Below are positions 18,223-27,897 of a DNA stretch of 64,000 nt, piece by piece. This DNA comes from an uncultured Mucilaginibacter sp. (GTDB lineage: Bacteria > Bacteroidota > Bacteroidia > Sphingobacteriales > Sphingobacteriaceae). A model generated the notes under the pieces. The model had not been told where the DNA came from. It worked only from the letters and a program-made list of their open reading frames with translations, and searched no databases. The translations under genes and the position numbers were made by a program. Positions within the stretch are counted from its first letter, which is position 1. The number at the start of each line of letters is the position of its first letter. Location of the stretch: positions 372,001 to 436,000 of the forward strand of contig NZ_CAJYGQ010000006.1 of NCBI RefSeq assembly GCF_913773635.1, written 5' to 3'.

Positions 18223-20820
18223 TTAAGCAAGGTTTCGTCCTGCGTTAACAATGCCGTAAACTGTTCTTATTACCAACTTACTGTAGGCGCTTTTTAAATC
18301 TTCATCTGCTGTATCTCTAAGTTTTTGTAAAGCGTAATGCTGTACTACTACTAAAGGCAAAATAATCCGTTCCCTCATTGCTATTGAGCGTTTATCTACC
18401 GCCGATTCCTGCATAAGCTCTTGCGTTCCAGTAAGTTCCAGTACGTTTGCTTTTGTAAGGTCATATTCGTCTTTTAGTATTTTCCAGAATTCTCCGTATT
18501 GAGCATCATGTTCAAGGTGGGCTGTAATGCGGAAATCTGATTTTGACATTGACATCATGCTGTTGTCAATCATGGTTTTGAAAAAGCCTGATGATTTATA
18601 CAATTCAACTGCATCATCCCATTTTCCGGCATCTTTAGCTTTTTGCAACGCTGAGCCCACGCCATAAAAGCCAGGAACGTTTTGCTTAAGCTGGCTCCAT
18701 GATGTTACAAAACTTATTGCACGAAGATCTTCCAGTTTAAGCGGTGCATCTGCATTACGTTTTGTAGGCCTGCTGCTGATGTTTATGCCCGATAATAGCT
18801 TCAGCGGACTTAAATTTTCGAGATATTGAGTAAATAATGGATGCTTACGCAAAGCCATAAATTTCTCAAAGCTGGCATCGGCCATTGTTGATATCAGCTG
18901 CTTATGTTCAGCATCCAATAAGTCGCGATGGTTTGGATGCAAGGCTGAAGTAACACCTGCATTAACAAGTTGCTCGATATTGTATTTTGCTGTCTCTATC
19001 GACCCGTATTGTGAGCTAACGGTTTGACCTTGTATTGTTAGTTGAATGTGATCGTTTGCAATTTCTTTTCCCATTGCCGCATAAAAACGGTGAGTTTTGC
19101 CTCCACCGCGTGCGGGTGGACCTCCCCTCCCATCAAAAAATGCTAATTCGATATCATACTTTTTAGTAATGGCCGTAAGTTCAACTTTTGCCTGGTATAT
19201 AGACCAGTTGGCCATTAAGTATCCACCATCTTTAGTACTGTCAGAGAAACCGAGCATAATCATCTGGCGGTTTCCTCTCCGTTTTAAATGCTCTTTGTAG
19301 TAAGGATGATTATATAACTTCTCCATCACTCCTGCTGCATGCTTTAAGTCATTTACAGTTTCAAACAGCGGCATAAAGTCAATTGTCAAATCTTCTTTAG
19401 TCCAACCGCACCATAAAAACAGGTTCATCAGCTGTAATATATCCGATGCTTGCTGGCAGTTGCTTATAATGTACCTATGACATGCCTTTTCGCCGTTATG
19501 CTTTTGTATTTCGTGCATAAGGCGAATGGTGCAGAGTGTGTCATTAATCATTGGATCATCACCCTGAGCGGCTTTTTCGGCACATTGATAATCAAATACG
19601 TTGAACGAAATAAGTTCAAGTTTTTCGTTTTCGCTCAAATCTGCCCACTTATCTGCCGGTAATCCGTTATTAAGTTCTTTGGTGTTTAAGCCATATTCAA
19701 ATACACTTCTTAAAACCCTGCTATCCTGCCTTACATCAAGCGATGCAAAGTAGCATCCGTAAAGCCTTATTTTGAGTGCAAAATCTTCTACCAGGTTTAT
19801 AAATATGCTGTTATGATCCTTAATAAGCGTATTTTTAATTTCGTCTAGTAAACCGAGCATAACCTGCTGCAAATCGCCTGCATCGGGCTGCGGATTAAAT
19901 GCATTCACATACAAAATATCGCCCAGTTTACCCATTGCATCTTCAACACCGCGGAAAGTGATGCGACGTTTCAAGTTCCTGTAATCGCGGTAGTAGCACC
20001 TGAATATGATTTGGCGTAAGGTATAAGCAACCGTGCGGGTTGAATCGGTCTTCACATTAGGGTTGCCATCACGGTCGCCACCCGGCCAAAAACCTAATTC
20101 AAAAATCTGATGCAAGAGCTCACCGGTTCCAAATTCTTCGTTAAGCTTAGTTTGAATATTAGCCAGGGCGTAATAAAAAATATGCTCAAGGAACCATATT
20201 AAACTAATTGCCTCGTCAACCGGTGTGGGCGAGGTTTTATTGAAAAAGGGAGTTTTACCCAATTGCTGTAATAATTGGTTAACCTCATTTATATCATTGG
20301 TCTTCAATGCCTCAATCAAATCCGTCATGATGGTAAGCACGGTACCCGGGTAAAACTGAGTTGGGTGAGCAGTAAGTACAAGTCTTAGCGAGAAGTTTTT
20401 CAGCTTTTCGGTGATTTTTTCACGCATCTCCTCGTCGCCTGCTACTTGCTGCAGCAAACCTTGTAACGTACCGCTATCATCGGTGCGGCTCAGCTTGCTG
20501 AAAGATGAATCTTCCACTGCATCGAACAACACTACTTGCCGCTCAATGTATTGTATAAATCTAAACAAGCGGTTAATCTGTTCGCGTTCATCAACACCGG
20601 GTACGCGTTCTTCAAAAAAAGACTCAATAATTTCGCTGGGCGATTTTAGCTGCGCCACCCCTTTTTCGCAGTGTGAGCTAAAAAACGGCAAAAGTATACC
20701 GGTATCTTTCACCTGGTAAAATGGCAGCGTTAAAAATAAACTGTTGTACAGTTCAAACCGAGTAACTACCTCTTGGTTAAATAACGTCAGGCGCTGATGT
20801 GATTGTTGTGATGCAGACAT
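18223..20820 (-). CDS. ppc: Phosphoenolpyruvate carboxylase
   Basis: Carboxylates PEP with bicarbonate to oxaloacetate to refill the TCA cycle; cytosolic tetramer. 865 residues. Motifs: the catalytic His in LVLTAHPTQFYPGT, GFWPGGDRDGNPNVK, the Lys-containing LGFSDSTKDGGYLMANW, and the glycine loop FDGRGGPPARGGGK. The C-terminus ends GIVNAGRNLA, where well-studied PEPCs end in RNTG; the terminal Gly-type end contributes to the active site in those enzymes, so this lineage variant is worth noting. Divergent from the FUSC gene (191 bases between starts). Confidence 0.97.
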   Translation of the reverse strand: MSASQQSHQRLTLFNQEVVTRFELYNSLFLTLPFYQVKDTGILLPFFSSHCEKGVAQLKSPSEIIESFFEERVPGVDEREQINRLFRFIQYIERQVVLFDAVEDSSFSKLSRTDDSGTLQGLLQQVAGDEEMREKITEKLKNFSLRLVLTAHPTQFYPGTVLTIMTDLIEALKTNDINEVNQLLQQLGKTPFFNKTSPTPVDEAISLIWFLEHIFYYALANIQTKLNEEFGTGELLHQIFELGFWPGGDRDGNPNVKTDSTRTVAYTLRQIIFRCYYRDYRNLKRRITFRGVEDAMGKLGDILYVNAFNPQPDAGDLQQVMLGLLDEIKNTLIKDHNSIFINLVEDFALKIRLYGCYFASLDVRQDSRVLRSVFEYGLNTKELNNGLPADKWADLSENEKLELISFNVFDYQCAEKAAQGDDPMINDTLCTIRLMHEIQKHNGEKACHRYIISNCQQASDILQLMNLFLWCGWTKEDLTIDFMPLFETVNDLKHAAGVMEKLYNHPYYKEHLKRRGNRQMIMLGFSDSTKDGGYLMANWSIYQAKVELTAITKKYDIELAFFDGRGGPPARGGGKTHRFYAAMGKEIANDHIQLTIQGQTVSSQYGSIETAKYNIEQLVNAGVTSALHPNHRDLLDAEHKQLISTMADASFEKFMALRKHPLFTQYLENLSPLKLLSGINISSRPTKRNADAPLKLEDLRAISFVTSWSQLKQNVPGFYGVGSALQKAKDAGKWDDAVELYKSSGFFKTMIDNSMMSMSKSDFRITAHLEHDAQYGEFWKILKDEYDLTKANVLELTGTQELMQESAVDKRSIAMRERIILPLVVVQHYALQKLRDTADEDLKSAYSKLVIRTVYGIVNAGRNLA

Positions 20821-20945
20821 AATTGCTTAGTAGATATTGTACAAGATACACCTATCCTGTAACGACGGGGTTAAAATACACATCTTAGCCGTAAAACATG
20901 AAACCAACCTGATAATTTATAGTTAATTAGTAGACTTAATTAATA

Positions 20946-20979
20946 ATTGTACAACATGCACCATACTTTTCTACTTTTG
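20946..20979 (+). promoter_or_regulatory. Candidate Bacteroidota promoter of the FUSC gene
   Basis: TACTTTTG at 20972-20979 matches the -7 consensus TAnnTTTG and a TTG lies at about 20947, near the expected -33 distance. The leader to the ATG at 21012 would be about 26 bases. Confidence 0.4.
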
Positions 20980-21011
20980 CAAGTAGTTTCAGCCCTACTT
21001 TTTTAAGCCTG

Positions 21012-23198
21012 ATGTCTATCCAAAGCCGCGAAATAAAAACCTTTTTTTTTAGCCAGTACTTTTCTGACGGTTTACGCATAAGTGCAGGACTGCTTTTACC
21101 TGCAGTGATATTTGCTCAGTTTGATATGTTGCAAACCGGCCTTACAATATCATTAGGTGCGGCTTGCATGAGCGTTATTGACAACCCCGGACCCGTAGTG
21201 CTTAAGCGAAATGCTATGCTTATTGGCAACGTGCTGGTGTTTTTAGTTGCGGTATTAACAGGCTTTGCGCGTTACAATTTATGGTGCCTGGGCATTGAGG
21301 TTACGCTCCTTACGTTTGTCTGCTCATTCCTGGTGGTTTACGGCAACCGGGCAGCAGCCATTGGTACAGCCGGCTTACTGGCCATGATATTTATAATGGA
21401 TAAGGCATTAAAGCCACAAGATGTACTGAGTTATAGTTTAACTGTATCCTCGGGCGGCATATGGTATATGTTGTGGAGCCTTGTGTTTTTTGGAATACGG
21501 CCTTATCGCGCTGCACAACAAGCCCTTGGCGAAAACATTGCCGATATTGTTAGCTACTTACGCATTAAGGCTGACTTTTATTTGCCTGAAACAGATATCG
21601 ACGAAAATTACAAGAAGCTTGTTTTAAAGCAAATACAGGTAAGCCAGCACCAGGATGCTGTGAGAGAGATGCTTTTCAAAAGTCGCTTGGTAGTGCGCGA
21701 GTCGACTAATTATAGCCGGATGCTGGTACTTACTTTTGTTGACCTGGTTGATTTGTTTGAACAGGTAATGGCAACCCACTATGATTACAATCACATGCGC
21801 GAGCAATTTGCCAACACCGGTATTTTACAGGATGTAGGTAAATTATTGCACCGTATGGGTGATGAACTGGATAACATTGGGTATGCCGTTTTATCCAACA
21901 CCTCCTATCACAGCAATGTACGCTTCCTTGCAGATTTGGAAGAGCTGAAAACCCGGATAGATGCTATTGGTGCCGAGGGACATTCAGGCAGTATTATGGC
22001 CCTTAAAAAGGTGCTCATTAACCTGCGCGATTTAAACAAAAAGATAATCAACATTTATCGTTACCATAAAACCCGGGCGGCAAAAAAGCTAATCAAAAAT
22101 CCGCACCAGGTAGAATATCAAAAATTTGTTGAGCATCAAGACTATTCGCCACGTGTTTTACTGGATAACTTAACGTTTGAATCGTCAACGTTCAGGTTTG
22201 CCCTACGCGTTTCCATTGTTTGTCTTGTGGGCTTTTTAATTACAAAAAGCCCTGCCCTGCTACACCTCATCAATGATTTGAGCGGAAGGCGTATAAGCTT
22301 CGGCCAGCATAGTTACTGGGTAATTCTGACAATTATAGTAATTGTAAAACCTGCGTTTAGTTTGTCAAAGCAACGCAACTACCAACGTCTTATAGGTACA
22401 ATTGTAGGCGGACTTATGGGCGTAGCAATTTTGACCTTTGTGCATAATGACACTGCACAGTTCCTGATTTTGGCCGTTTTGATGGTGGGCGCATATAGCT
22501 TTATACGTACAAATTATGTTGTAGCCATTGCCCTAATGACTCCGTATGTGCTTATACTTTTTAAGTTTTTGGGTGTAGGGCATTTAAATATAGCCGAGGA
22601 ACGTATAATTGACACCATAATAGGATCTATAATAGCCTTGGGAGCTAATTACTTTTTATTCCCTTCATGGGAGTCTGACCAAATCAGGGAAATATCAGGT
22701 GAGGTTTTAGCTGCTAATAGTGGTTACCTAACTAAAATAGCTGATACGATAAACGGCGTTCCGGTTACCACAACAGAGTATAAACTTGCACGCAAGGAGG
22801 TTTATATTAAATCGGCTAACCTCGCGGCGGCTTTTGAACGTATGACTTCGGAGCCTAAAACAAGGCAGCAAAAAATTAAGGATTTGCACAAATTTGTAGT
22901 GCTTAACCATATCCTTTCATCATACGTTGCTACAATGGCTTCAACAGTTGCCGATAAAGATGTACATCGTACCAAGGCCGACAACTTAAAGCTTATAAAG
23001 CGTAGTGTTGCTTTGCTCAATGAAAGTTCAAAAAAACTTGGAGGCAAAGTAGCAGACTTTACTGCAGATAAGATACAAAGTGAAACGCCTGAGCTAACTG
23101 ATTTAACGGCAGATGAAAACCTGGTTAAAGAACAATTAGGTTTTATTCAAAAGATAAGCGCGGATATATTAAAAACTACAGATAACCTCATTAACTAA
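21012..23198 (+). CDS. FUSC family inner-membrane protein (YccS/YhfK-like)
   Basis: A 728-residue membrane protein with the two-bundle plan of the fusaric-acid-resistance/YccS group: an N-terminal set of about six hydrophobic segments (residues 15-160), a long cytosolic helical region (about 165-390), a second set of six segments (about 395-555, with RISFGQHSYWVILTIIVIVKP and the following ...YQRLIGTIVGGLMG, the classic FUSC signature), and a C-terminal helical tail. Members are linked to efflux of aromatic acids or to envelope functions, mostly without proof. It stands alone between ppc (divergent) and the TPR gene (convergent, 18 bases). Confidence 0.9.
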   Translation: MSIQSREIKTFFFSQYFSDGLRISAGLLLPAVIFAQFDMLQTGLTISLGAACMSVIDNPGPVVLKRNAMLIGNVLVFLVAVLTGFARYNLWCLGIEVTLLTFVCSFLVVYGNRAAAIGTAGLLAMIFIMDKALKPQDVLSYSLTVSSGGIWYMLWSLVFFGIRPYRAAQQALGENIADIVSYLRIKADFYLPETDIDENYKKLVLKQIQVSQHQDAVREMLFKSRLVVRESTNYSRMLVLTFVDLVDLFEQVMATHYDYNHMREQFANTGILQDVGKLLHRMGDELDNIGYAVLSNTSYHSNVRFLADLEELKTRIDAIGAEGHSGSIMALKKVLINLRDLNKKIINIYRYHKTRAAKKLIKNPHQVEYQKFVEHQDYSPRVLLDNLTFESSTFRFALRVSIVCLVGFLITKSPALLHLINDLSGRRISFGQHSYWVILTIIVIVKPAFSLSKQRNYQRLIGTIVGGLMGVAILTFVHNDTAQFLILAVLMVGAYSFIRTNYVVAIALMTPYVLILFKFLGVGHLNIAEERIIDTIIGSIIALGANYFLFPSWESDQIREISGEVLAANSGYLTKIADTINGVPVTTTEYKLARKEVYIKSANLAAAFERMTSEPKTRQQKIKDLHKFVVLNHILSSYVATMASTVADKDVHRTKADNLKLIKRSVALLNESSKKLGGKVADFTADKIQSETPELTDLTADENLVKEQLGFIQKISADILKTTDNLIN

Positions 23199-23216
23199 CG
23201 AGTTTGTTTCTAATTG

Positions 23217-24416
23217 TTACCGCCTTATAAAGGCCAAGGCCCATGAAAACACAACTGCGGAAATAATAAGTGTGCTTACGGCAAATTCCAAAGATTGATT
23301 GGCTACATAACCCAGGTAAATGCTCCATACACCACAACCAATAAATAATAAGCCAAAGGCCGCTAAAATTATTTGTTTCAATTGCTTCGTTATGCCTCCC
23401 ACCAAGTAAACCGGAATTGTAGCAAGCAGAAAAGAAAATGCAAGCACGTAAAAGCTATAGTGTAATGTGATACCTGCCAGCACTGCTAATAAACCGCCAC
23501 CAATTGCTGCAATGTTTATTTTAGTGAGCAACATGGTTTGAGGCTTCATTAAATAACGTCCATACTTATCAAAGTAAATAATTACATCACTTATTGGGCC
23601 CGTGAACCAAGTCCAAAAAACAAAGATGAGATATGGGATTGCCAGTATGGGTATAACTTTTACAATTAATACTAGGCCTATGACAAATCCCCATCTGTAC
23701 TTTCCGTTCATTTCATCAAGCCAATAGGAAAATTGAAGTAATTTGCGGTAAAAAACATTGCTCGATTTTATGGCTTGAAGCATACCCGTACGTGCAAACT
23801 CATATCCCGGATCGGCATTTAACGCAGCGGCAAAGTGTTCTTTCGCTTTTCGAGCATCTCCCTGTCTTAAGTAATAGTAGCCGGTGTTAGCCTGCGTGAG
23901 TTCGTTCTCAGGGTCATCGGCCAGCATGTTCTCCAATCGGTTAAACGCCTCTCCGATTAAACCGGCACGGGTTTGTGCCATAGAAAGCATGTTGTTACAC
24001 ATGGCATCATCCGGGTCAAGATCTAAGCCGTTTAAGGCTGTCTCAATAGCTTCCGTGTACTTTTTTTGGTTGATAAAAATTAAGGCTTTTAAACCGAAGT
24101 ACGTTGCCGAATACGGATTGATGCTTATGGCCTGATTAATAAATTCTTCACCAAGCTTGTAATTATCATGTTCCAGCGCTATGTGCGCGTTTAGATAAAA
24201 TAGAAAGTCATTTTCGGGGTTGAGTCCTATACCAGTATTGGCGGCTTGTTGCGCATTTTTTAGATCCTTTATTCTTAAAAAAGCCGATGCCTGCAGGCTA
24301 TATAACTCATCAGAATCAGGGTATTCAGTAAGCGCCCCTGATATTTTTTGCAAAGCAAGATCTATCTTATCGCGGCTGATGAGATTTTGTATTTGCTGAA
24401 ATAATTGATGCTCCAT
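23217..24416 (-). CDS. TPR protein with C-terminal membrane domain
   Basis: A 399-residue protein in two parts. Residues 1 to about 215 are a TPR array, recognisable by units such as LALQKISGALTEYPDSDELY, YTEAIETALNGLDLDPDDAM and DARKAKEHFAAALNADPGYE. Residues about 235-399 hold several hydrophobic helices (VIGLVLIVKVIPILAIPYLI, the GGGLLAVLAGITLHYSFYVL hairpin, LAAFGLLFIGCGVWSIYLG). No signal peptide, so the TPR part should face the cytosol. It follows the TPR-AAA gene after a single base, so the two are co-translated or nearly so, which suggests a membrane anchor for that ATPase. Function unknown. Confidence 0.82.
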   Translation of the reverse strand: MEHQLFQQIQNLISRDKIDLALQKISGALTEYPDSDELYSLQASAFLRIKDLKNAQQAANTGIGLNPENDFLFYLNAHIALEHDNYKLGEEFINQAISINPYSATYFGLKALIFINQKKYTEAIETALNGLDLDPDDAMCNNMLSMAQTRAGLIGEAFNRLENMLADDPENELTQANTGYYYLRQGDARKAKEHFAAALNADPGYEFARTGMLQAIKSSNVFYRKLLQFSYWLDEMNGKYRWGFVIGLVLIVKVIPILAIPYLIFVFWTWFTGPISDVIIYFDKYGRYLMKPQTMLLTKINIAAIGGGLLAVLAGITLHYSFYVLAFSFLLATIPVYLVGGITKQLKQIILAAFGLLFIGCGVWSIYLGYVANQSLEFAVSTLIISAVVFSWALAFIRR

Positions 24417-24417
24417 G

Positions 24418-25707
24418 CTACAAATTCAGGTAAGCTTTAATATCATCATACATACCCGATGTATTAGAGTATAAAGCATAATTGCGGGCCGTGTTAAACC
24501 ATTCTTTAGTTGATGGCCGAACTTTTTTTATGGCGTTTACTACGTCGGCTTGAGTAATTTTTTCAATCTTACCTGATCGCATTGACTGCCTTAACTTTTC
24601 TTCTGTAGCAAGCTCTATCAAAAGTTTCAAATCAGCACCGCTGAAGCTATCCGTTTTAGCAGCAATTTTATCATAGTCCATTGATTCGGCAGGCTTGTCA
24701 CGGAGCATCATTTCTATGATTGAAGCACGGGCAGATAAATCTGGCGGTGGTACAAAAATAATCCGGTCAAACCTTCCCGGACGTAAAAAGGCCGAATCAA
24801 TATGCCATGGAGAATTTGTGGCACCCAATATCAGTACACCGTCGTTCTTACTATTTATACCATCCATCTCCTGTAGAAACTGATTAATCAAATTTCTACC
24901 GGCAGATTGTCTTAAGTCACTTCTTTTACTACCCAGCGCATCTATCTCATCAAAGAACATAACGCATGGATTATTTCTCCGGGCCGTTTCAAATTTTTCG
25001 TGCAGGTTTTTTTCGCTGTTGCCAACCCACATATTTAAAACCTCTTCAATACCTATATTCATAAACTTTGAGGCAATTTCACCTGCTGTAGCTTTTGATA
25101 AATAGGTTTTACCACATCCCGGGGGACCATACATTAATATACCCCCTCCTGCCTTTTTGCCAAAAGCTTTAAAAAGATCGGGGTTAGCCAGAGGCTCAAT
25201 TATCTTTATACGTATGTCATCTTTAATTTCATCCATTCCGCCAACATCACTAAAGTTAATGTCAGGCTTTTCAATGAAAGCATTATAGTTATCTTCGTCT
25301 TCAATTTCAAATGTTGGAATTTTCAATTGGCGTTCAATATCAGTGTCGTGCCAATCCGGATATTTAACCATAAACGCCTGGTAATGTGCAATTGCATCAT
25401 CAGTATGTCCTGAATCAATTAGCAGTTGGAGATAGACGGTCAACAGCTCAGCATTGTCGTTGGTGTTCAACAACTCTTCACATATAATAATACCGGGTGT
25501 GTAGTTTTTAAGCTTAAGGTAACATTTGGCTAAAAGCAATTTACTTTCGTCAGCCGATTCATAGCCGAGCGCTATATTCAAATGATCTTTAGCTTTATCA
25601 AAATCATTTAAAGCAAAGTAGCCTTTTGCCACCTGTTTGCGCAATATGATATTATCAGGAGTTATTTCGAGGGCTTTTTCAAGTTCGGCTAAAAGTTCTC
25701 TGTTCAT
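24418..25707 (-). CDS. TPR-AAA+ ATPase (Cdc48/Vps4-like domain)
   Basis: 429 residues. Residues 1 to about 125 are TPR-like helices (KAKDHLNIALGYE, LAKCYLKLKNYTPGI, HTDDAIAHYQAFMVKYPDW). The classical AAA domain begins with the FSDVGGMDEIK element (152-162): Walker A GPPGCGKT (194-201), a pore loop MWVGNSEKN around 226-234 like that of Cdc48 D2, Walker B MFFDEID (250-256), sensor 1 GATN (295-298) and the arginine-finger segment RPGRFDR (309-315). The AAA lid follows, ending in a helix with WFNTARNYALY. All catalytic residues are present. It probably unfolds or remodels protein assemblies with the TPR part as adaptor. It is the first gene of a two-gene unit with the membrane TPR protein. Confidence 0.9.
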   Translation of the reverse strand: MNRELLAELEKALEITPDNIILRKQVAKGYFALNDFDKAKDHLNIALGYESADESKLLLAKCYLKLKNYTPGIIICEELLNTNDNAELLTVYLQLLIDSGHTDDAIAHYQAFMVKYPDWHDTDIERQLKIPTFEIEDEDNYNAFIEKPDINFSDVGGMDEIKDDIRIKIIEPLANPDLFKAFGKKAGGGILMYGPPGCGKTYLSKATAGEIASKFMNIGIEEVLNMWVGNSEKNLHEKFETARRNNPCVMFFDEIDALGSKRSDLRQSAGRNLINQFLQEMDGINSKNDGVLILGATNSPWHIDSAFLRPGRFDRIIFVPPPDLSARASIIEMMLRDKPAESMDYDKIAAKTDSFSGADLKLLIELATEEKLRQSMRSGKIEKITQADVVNAIKKVRPSTKEWFNTARNYALYSNTSGMYDDIKAYLNL

Positions 25708-25785
25708 CTATCAGTAGTTTGGTGTAGCATTAACAAAAATGCTAACGGGCTAAAGATATAACAAAGTAGGCATAGGTTAAACAGC

Positions 25786-26541
25786 TCAAATTTTCTCTGT
25801 TAAAAACTTCCAGTAGCGCTTGGGCACATGGCGCATATGAAGTTTAGTATTTTTACGGGCCGGAATGTTAACGCTTTTAAAATAATTTTTCCATAAATTC
25901 TGATATAAACCTTCATCTTCAGTATATGATGATATTACGTTATCCGGTCGTGACGTTGCAAAATCAAGTGTTATATACTCTATATGGTGCAAATCATAAT
26001 AAAGACCATAATTACGGCGCATATCATATATAATCCATTTTTGATCGGCATAGCGGTTTTTAAAATGCTTACCCACAAGTGGTAGAACGTTAAAATCAGG
26101 TTCAATGGCCGCATAAAAAATTCCGTCTTGCAATTTTTGAAACCGTATAAATGCTTCCATTCTATGCTTTTCGCGTCTAACCATTCTTATAATTTCGGCA
26201 AGCCGCAGCACATATTTATTGCCGTAGTCTTCTTCTACATTTTTCTTCGAGTCAAAAACATAGCGTATATAGCCAATAAGCATAATGTCTTCATCGTCCA
26301 TGCCGGCTAAATGGGCAGCATACAAACGCTGCATTCCACCTGCCGAAAGCTTTTCTTGCAGTCCCTGTAAAACCCGGCCGGCACGTTTTTCATCAGTAAT
26401 TACCTGAATCACTTCTTCAAACAAAGCTTTACTCAGCCACTCTCCTTTTTGAATTTTAACATGTAGTAATTTACGTTCGTAAATTTCAAACACACAGGTT
26501 AATAATCCTTCAAAGGTTCCGTCGTAAACCAGCGTAGTCAT
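25786..26541 (-). CDS. TIGR03915 / DUF4130 family protein, partner of the radical SAM protein
   Basis: 251 residues, family TIGR03915 (DUF4130), predicted to act in DNA metabolism but with no proven reaction. Visible signatures: the opening TLVYDGTFEGLLTCVFEIYE, a central KLQDGIFYAAIEPDFNVLPL, the WIIYDMRRNYGLYYD segment, and the C-terminal HMRHVPKRYWKFLTE. The gene follows the radical SAM gene after 3 bases in the same unit, which is the well-known arrangement of the two families. Cytosolic, rich in basic and aromatic residues, which would suit nucleic-acid binding. Confidence 0.9.
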   Translation of the reverse strand: MTTLVYDGTFEGLLTCVFEIYERKLLHVKIQKGEWLSKALFEEVIQVITDEKRAGRVLQGLQEKLSAGGMQRLYAAHLAGMDDEDIMLIGYIRYVFDSKKNVEEDYGNKYVLRLAEIIRMVRREKHRMEAFIRFQKLQDGIFYAAIEPDFNVLPLVGKHFKNRYADQKWIIYDMRRNYGLYYDLHHIEYITLDFATSRPDNVISSYTEDEGLYQNLWKNYFKSVNIPARKNTKLHMRHVPKRYWKFLTEKI

Positions 26542-26544
26542 AAA

Positions 26545-27801
26545 TTAAAACAGATTTAATTGCGTTGTTGCGTTCTTTAAAAACTTACTATGTGATTGCG
26601 ATAAAATAAACTGCTTGATATTGGTTGCAGTTAAATCCCGCCGTTCAAACCGCGAGCTGTTACAGGTTATGAAGTACTTTGCCCGGTTTAGAGCGACCCC
26701 TATTTTTTTTAATTGATCCCAGTTAAGTTTACCAAATTGGCGGGCACTTACAATTTTATGAGCTGATTGCAATCCTATACCCGGTACGCGTAAAATAAGT
26801 TGCAAATCAGCTTTATTAATATCAATAGGAAAAACTTCCAGGTTACGTAAGCTCCAGCTTAACTTTGGATCAATATCCAGATCGAGATGAGGATTAGTGT
26901 CATTAACAATTTCGTTGACCTTAAAGCCGTAAAAACGCATAAGCCAATCGGCCTGGTAAAGGCGGTTTTCACGTACCATAGGTACGCTGGTATGTAAAGC
27001 CGGCAAGCGCTTATCACTCAATACCGGTACATAACCCGAGTAATAAACCCTCTTTAAATTAAAATTTTTGTAAAAGTGATTGGCTGTCTGCAATACTTGT
27101 ACATCAGTTTCGGGGGTGGCGCCCACAATCATTTGAGTGCTTTGTCCTGCGGGGGCAAAAATTGGCGCTTTTTTAAACAGCGCTTTTTCTTCTTTACGGA
27201 GTATAATTTCATTTTTCAAAAACCCCATTGGCTGAATCATGTCTTTGCGGTTTTTTTCAGGAGCTAAAAGCTTAAGGCCTGCTTCGGTAGGTATTTCTAA
27301 ATTAACGCTAAGCCTGTCTGCATACAATCCCGCTTCGCGCATTAATTCATCACTTGCACCTGGTATTGATTTTAAATGAATATATCCATTGAATTTATGC
27401 TCAGTACGCAATTTTTTGGCCACCCTTACCAACCGTTCCATGGTAAAGTCGGCGTCTTTGAAAATGCCCGAGCTCAAAAACAATCCTTCAATATAATTAC
27501 GGCGATAAAAGTTGATTGTAATATCAACTACTTCCTGCACAGTAAAAGCTGCACGCTTAATGTCATTACTACTGCGTGAAACACAATAGGCACAGTCAAA
27601 AATGCAATGGTTTGTTAGTAGTATTTTAAGTAAAGATACGCACCGGCCGTCTTCAGTATAAGTATGACAAATTCCATTACTGGCGTTACCCAACCCTTTA
27701 TTTTCATTTTTACGCTTACTACCGCTTGATGAACATGACACATCATACTTAGCAGCATCAGCCAAAATATTTAGCTTTTCTATTATCCGTTCCTCAATCA
27801 T
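26545..27801 (-). CDS. Putative DNA modification/repair radical SAM protein (TIGR03916)
   Basis: 418 residues from the ATG at 27799-27801 (MIEERIIEKLNILADAAKYD); an upstream in-frame TTG adds only three codons. The radical SAM cluster motif CX3CX2C is seen in NHCIFDCAYCVSRSSN. The C-terminus carries a helix-hairpin-helix (LRVPGIGLQSAHKIVSARQF), a fold that binds DNA backbones. Family members are predicted, not shown, to modify or repair DNA. It heads a unit with the TIGR03915 gene 3 bases downstream and is divergent from ohr (96 bases between starts). Confidence 0.92.
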   Translation of the reverse strand: MIEERIIEKLNILADAAKYDVSCSSSGSKRKNENKGLGNASNGICHTYTEDGRCVSLLKILLTNHCIFDCAYCVSRSSNDIKRAAFTVQEVVDITINFYRRNYIEGLFLSSGIFKDADFTMERLVRVAKKLRTEHKFNGYIHLKSIPGASDELMREAGLYADRLSVNLEIPTEAGLKLLAPEKNRKDMIQPMGFLKNEIILRKEEKALFKKAPIFAPAGQSTQMIVGATPETDVQVLQTANHFYKNFNLKRVYYSGYVPVLSDKRLPALHTSVPMVRENRLYQADWLMRFYGFKVNEIVNDTNPHLDLDIDPKLSWSLRNLEVFPIDINKADLQLILRVPGIGLQSAHKIVSARQFGKLNWDQLKKIGVALNRAKYFITCNSSRFERRDLTATNIKQFILSQSHSKFLKNATTQLNLF

Positions 27802-27897
27802 ACCAATCAAAAATACTAAATATTTTAGTATTTGTTTGTATGGTGGGTAAAAACTTTACAACTATCAATTGGTTAGAAATAAAATTTATTTATCAAA

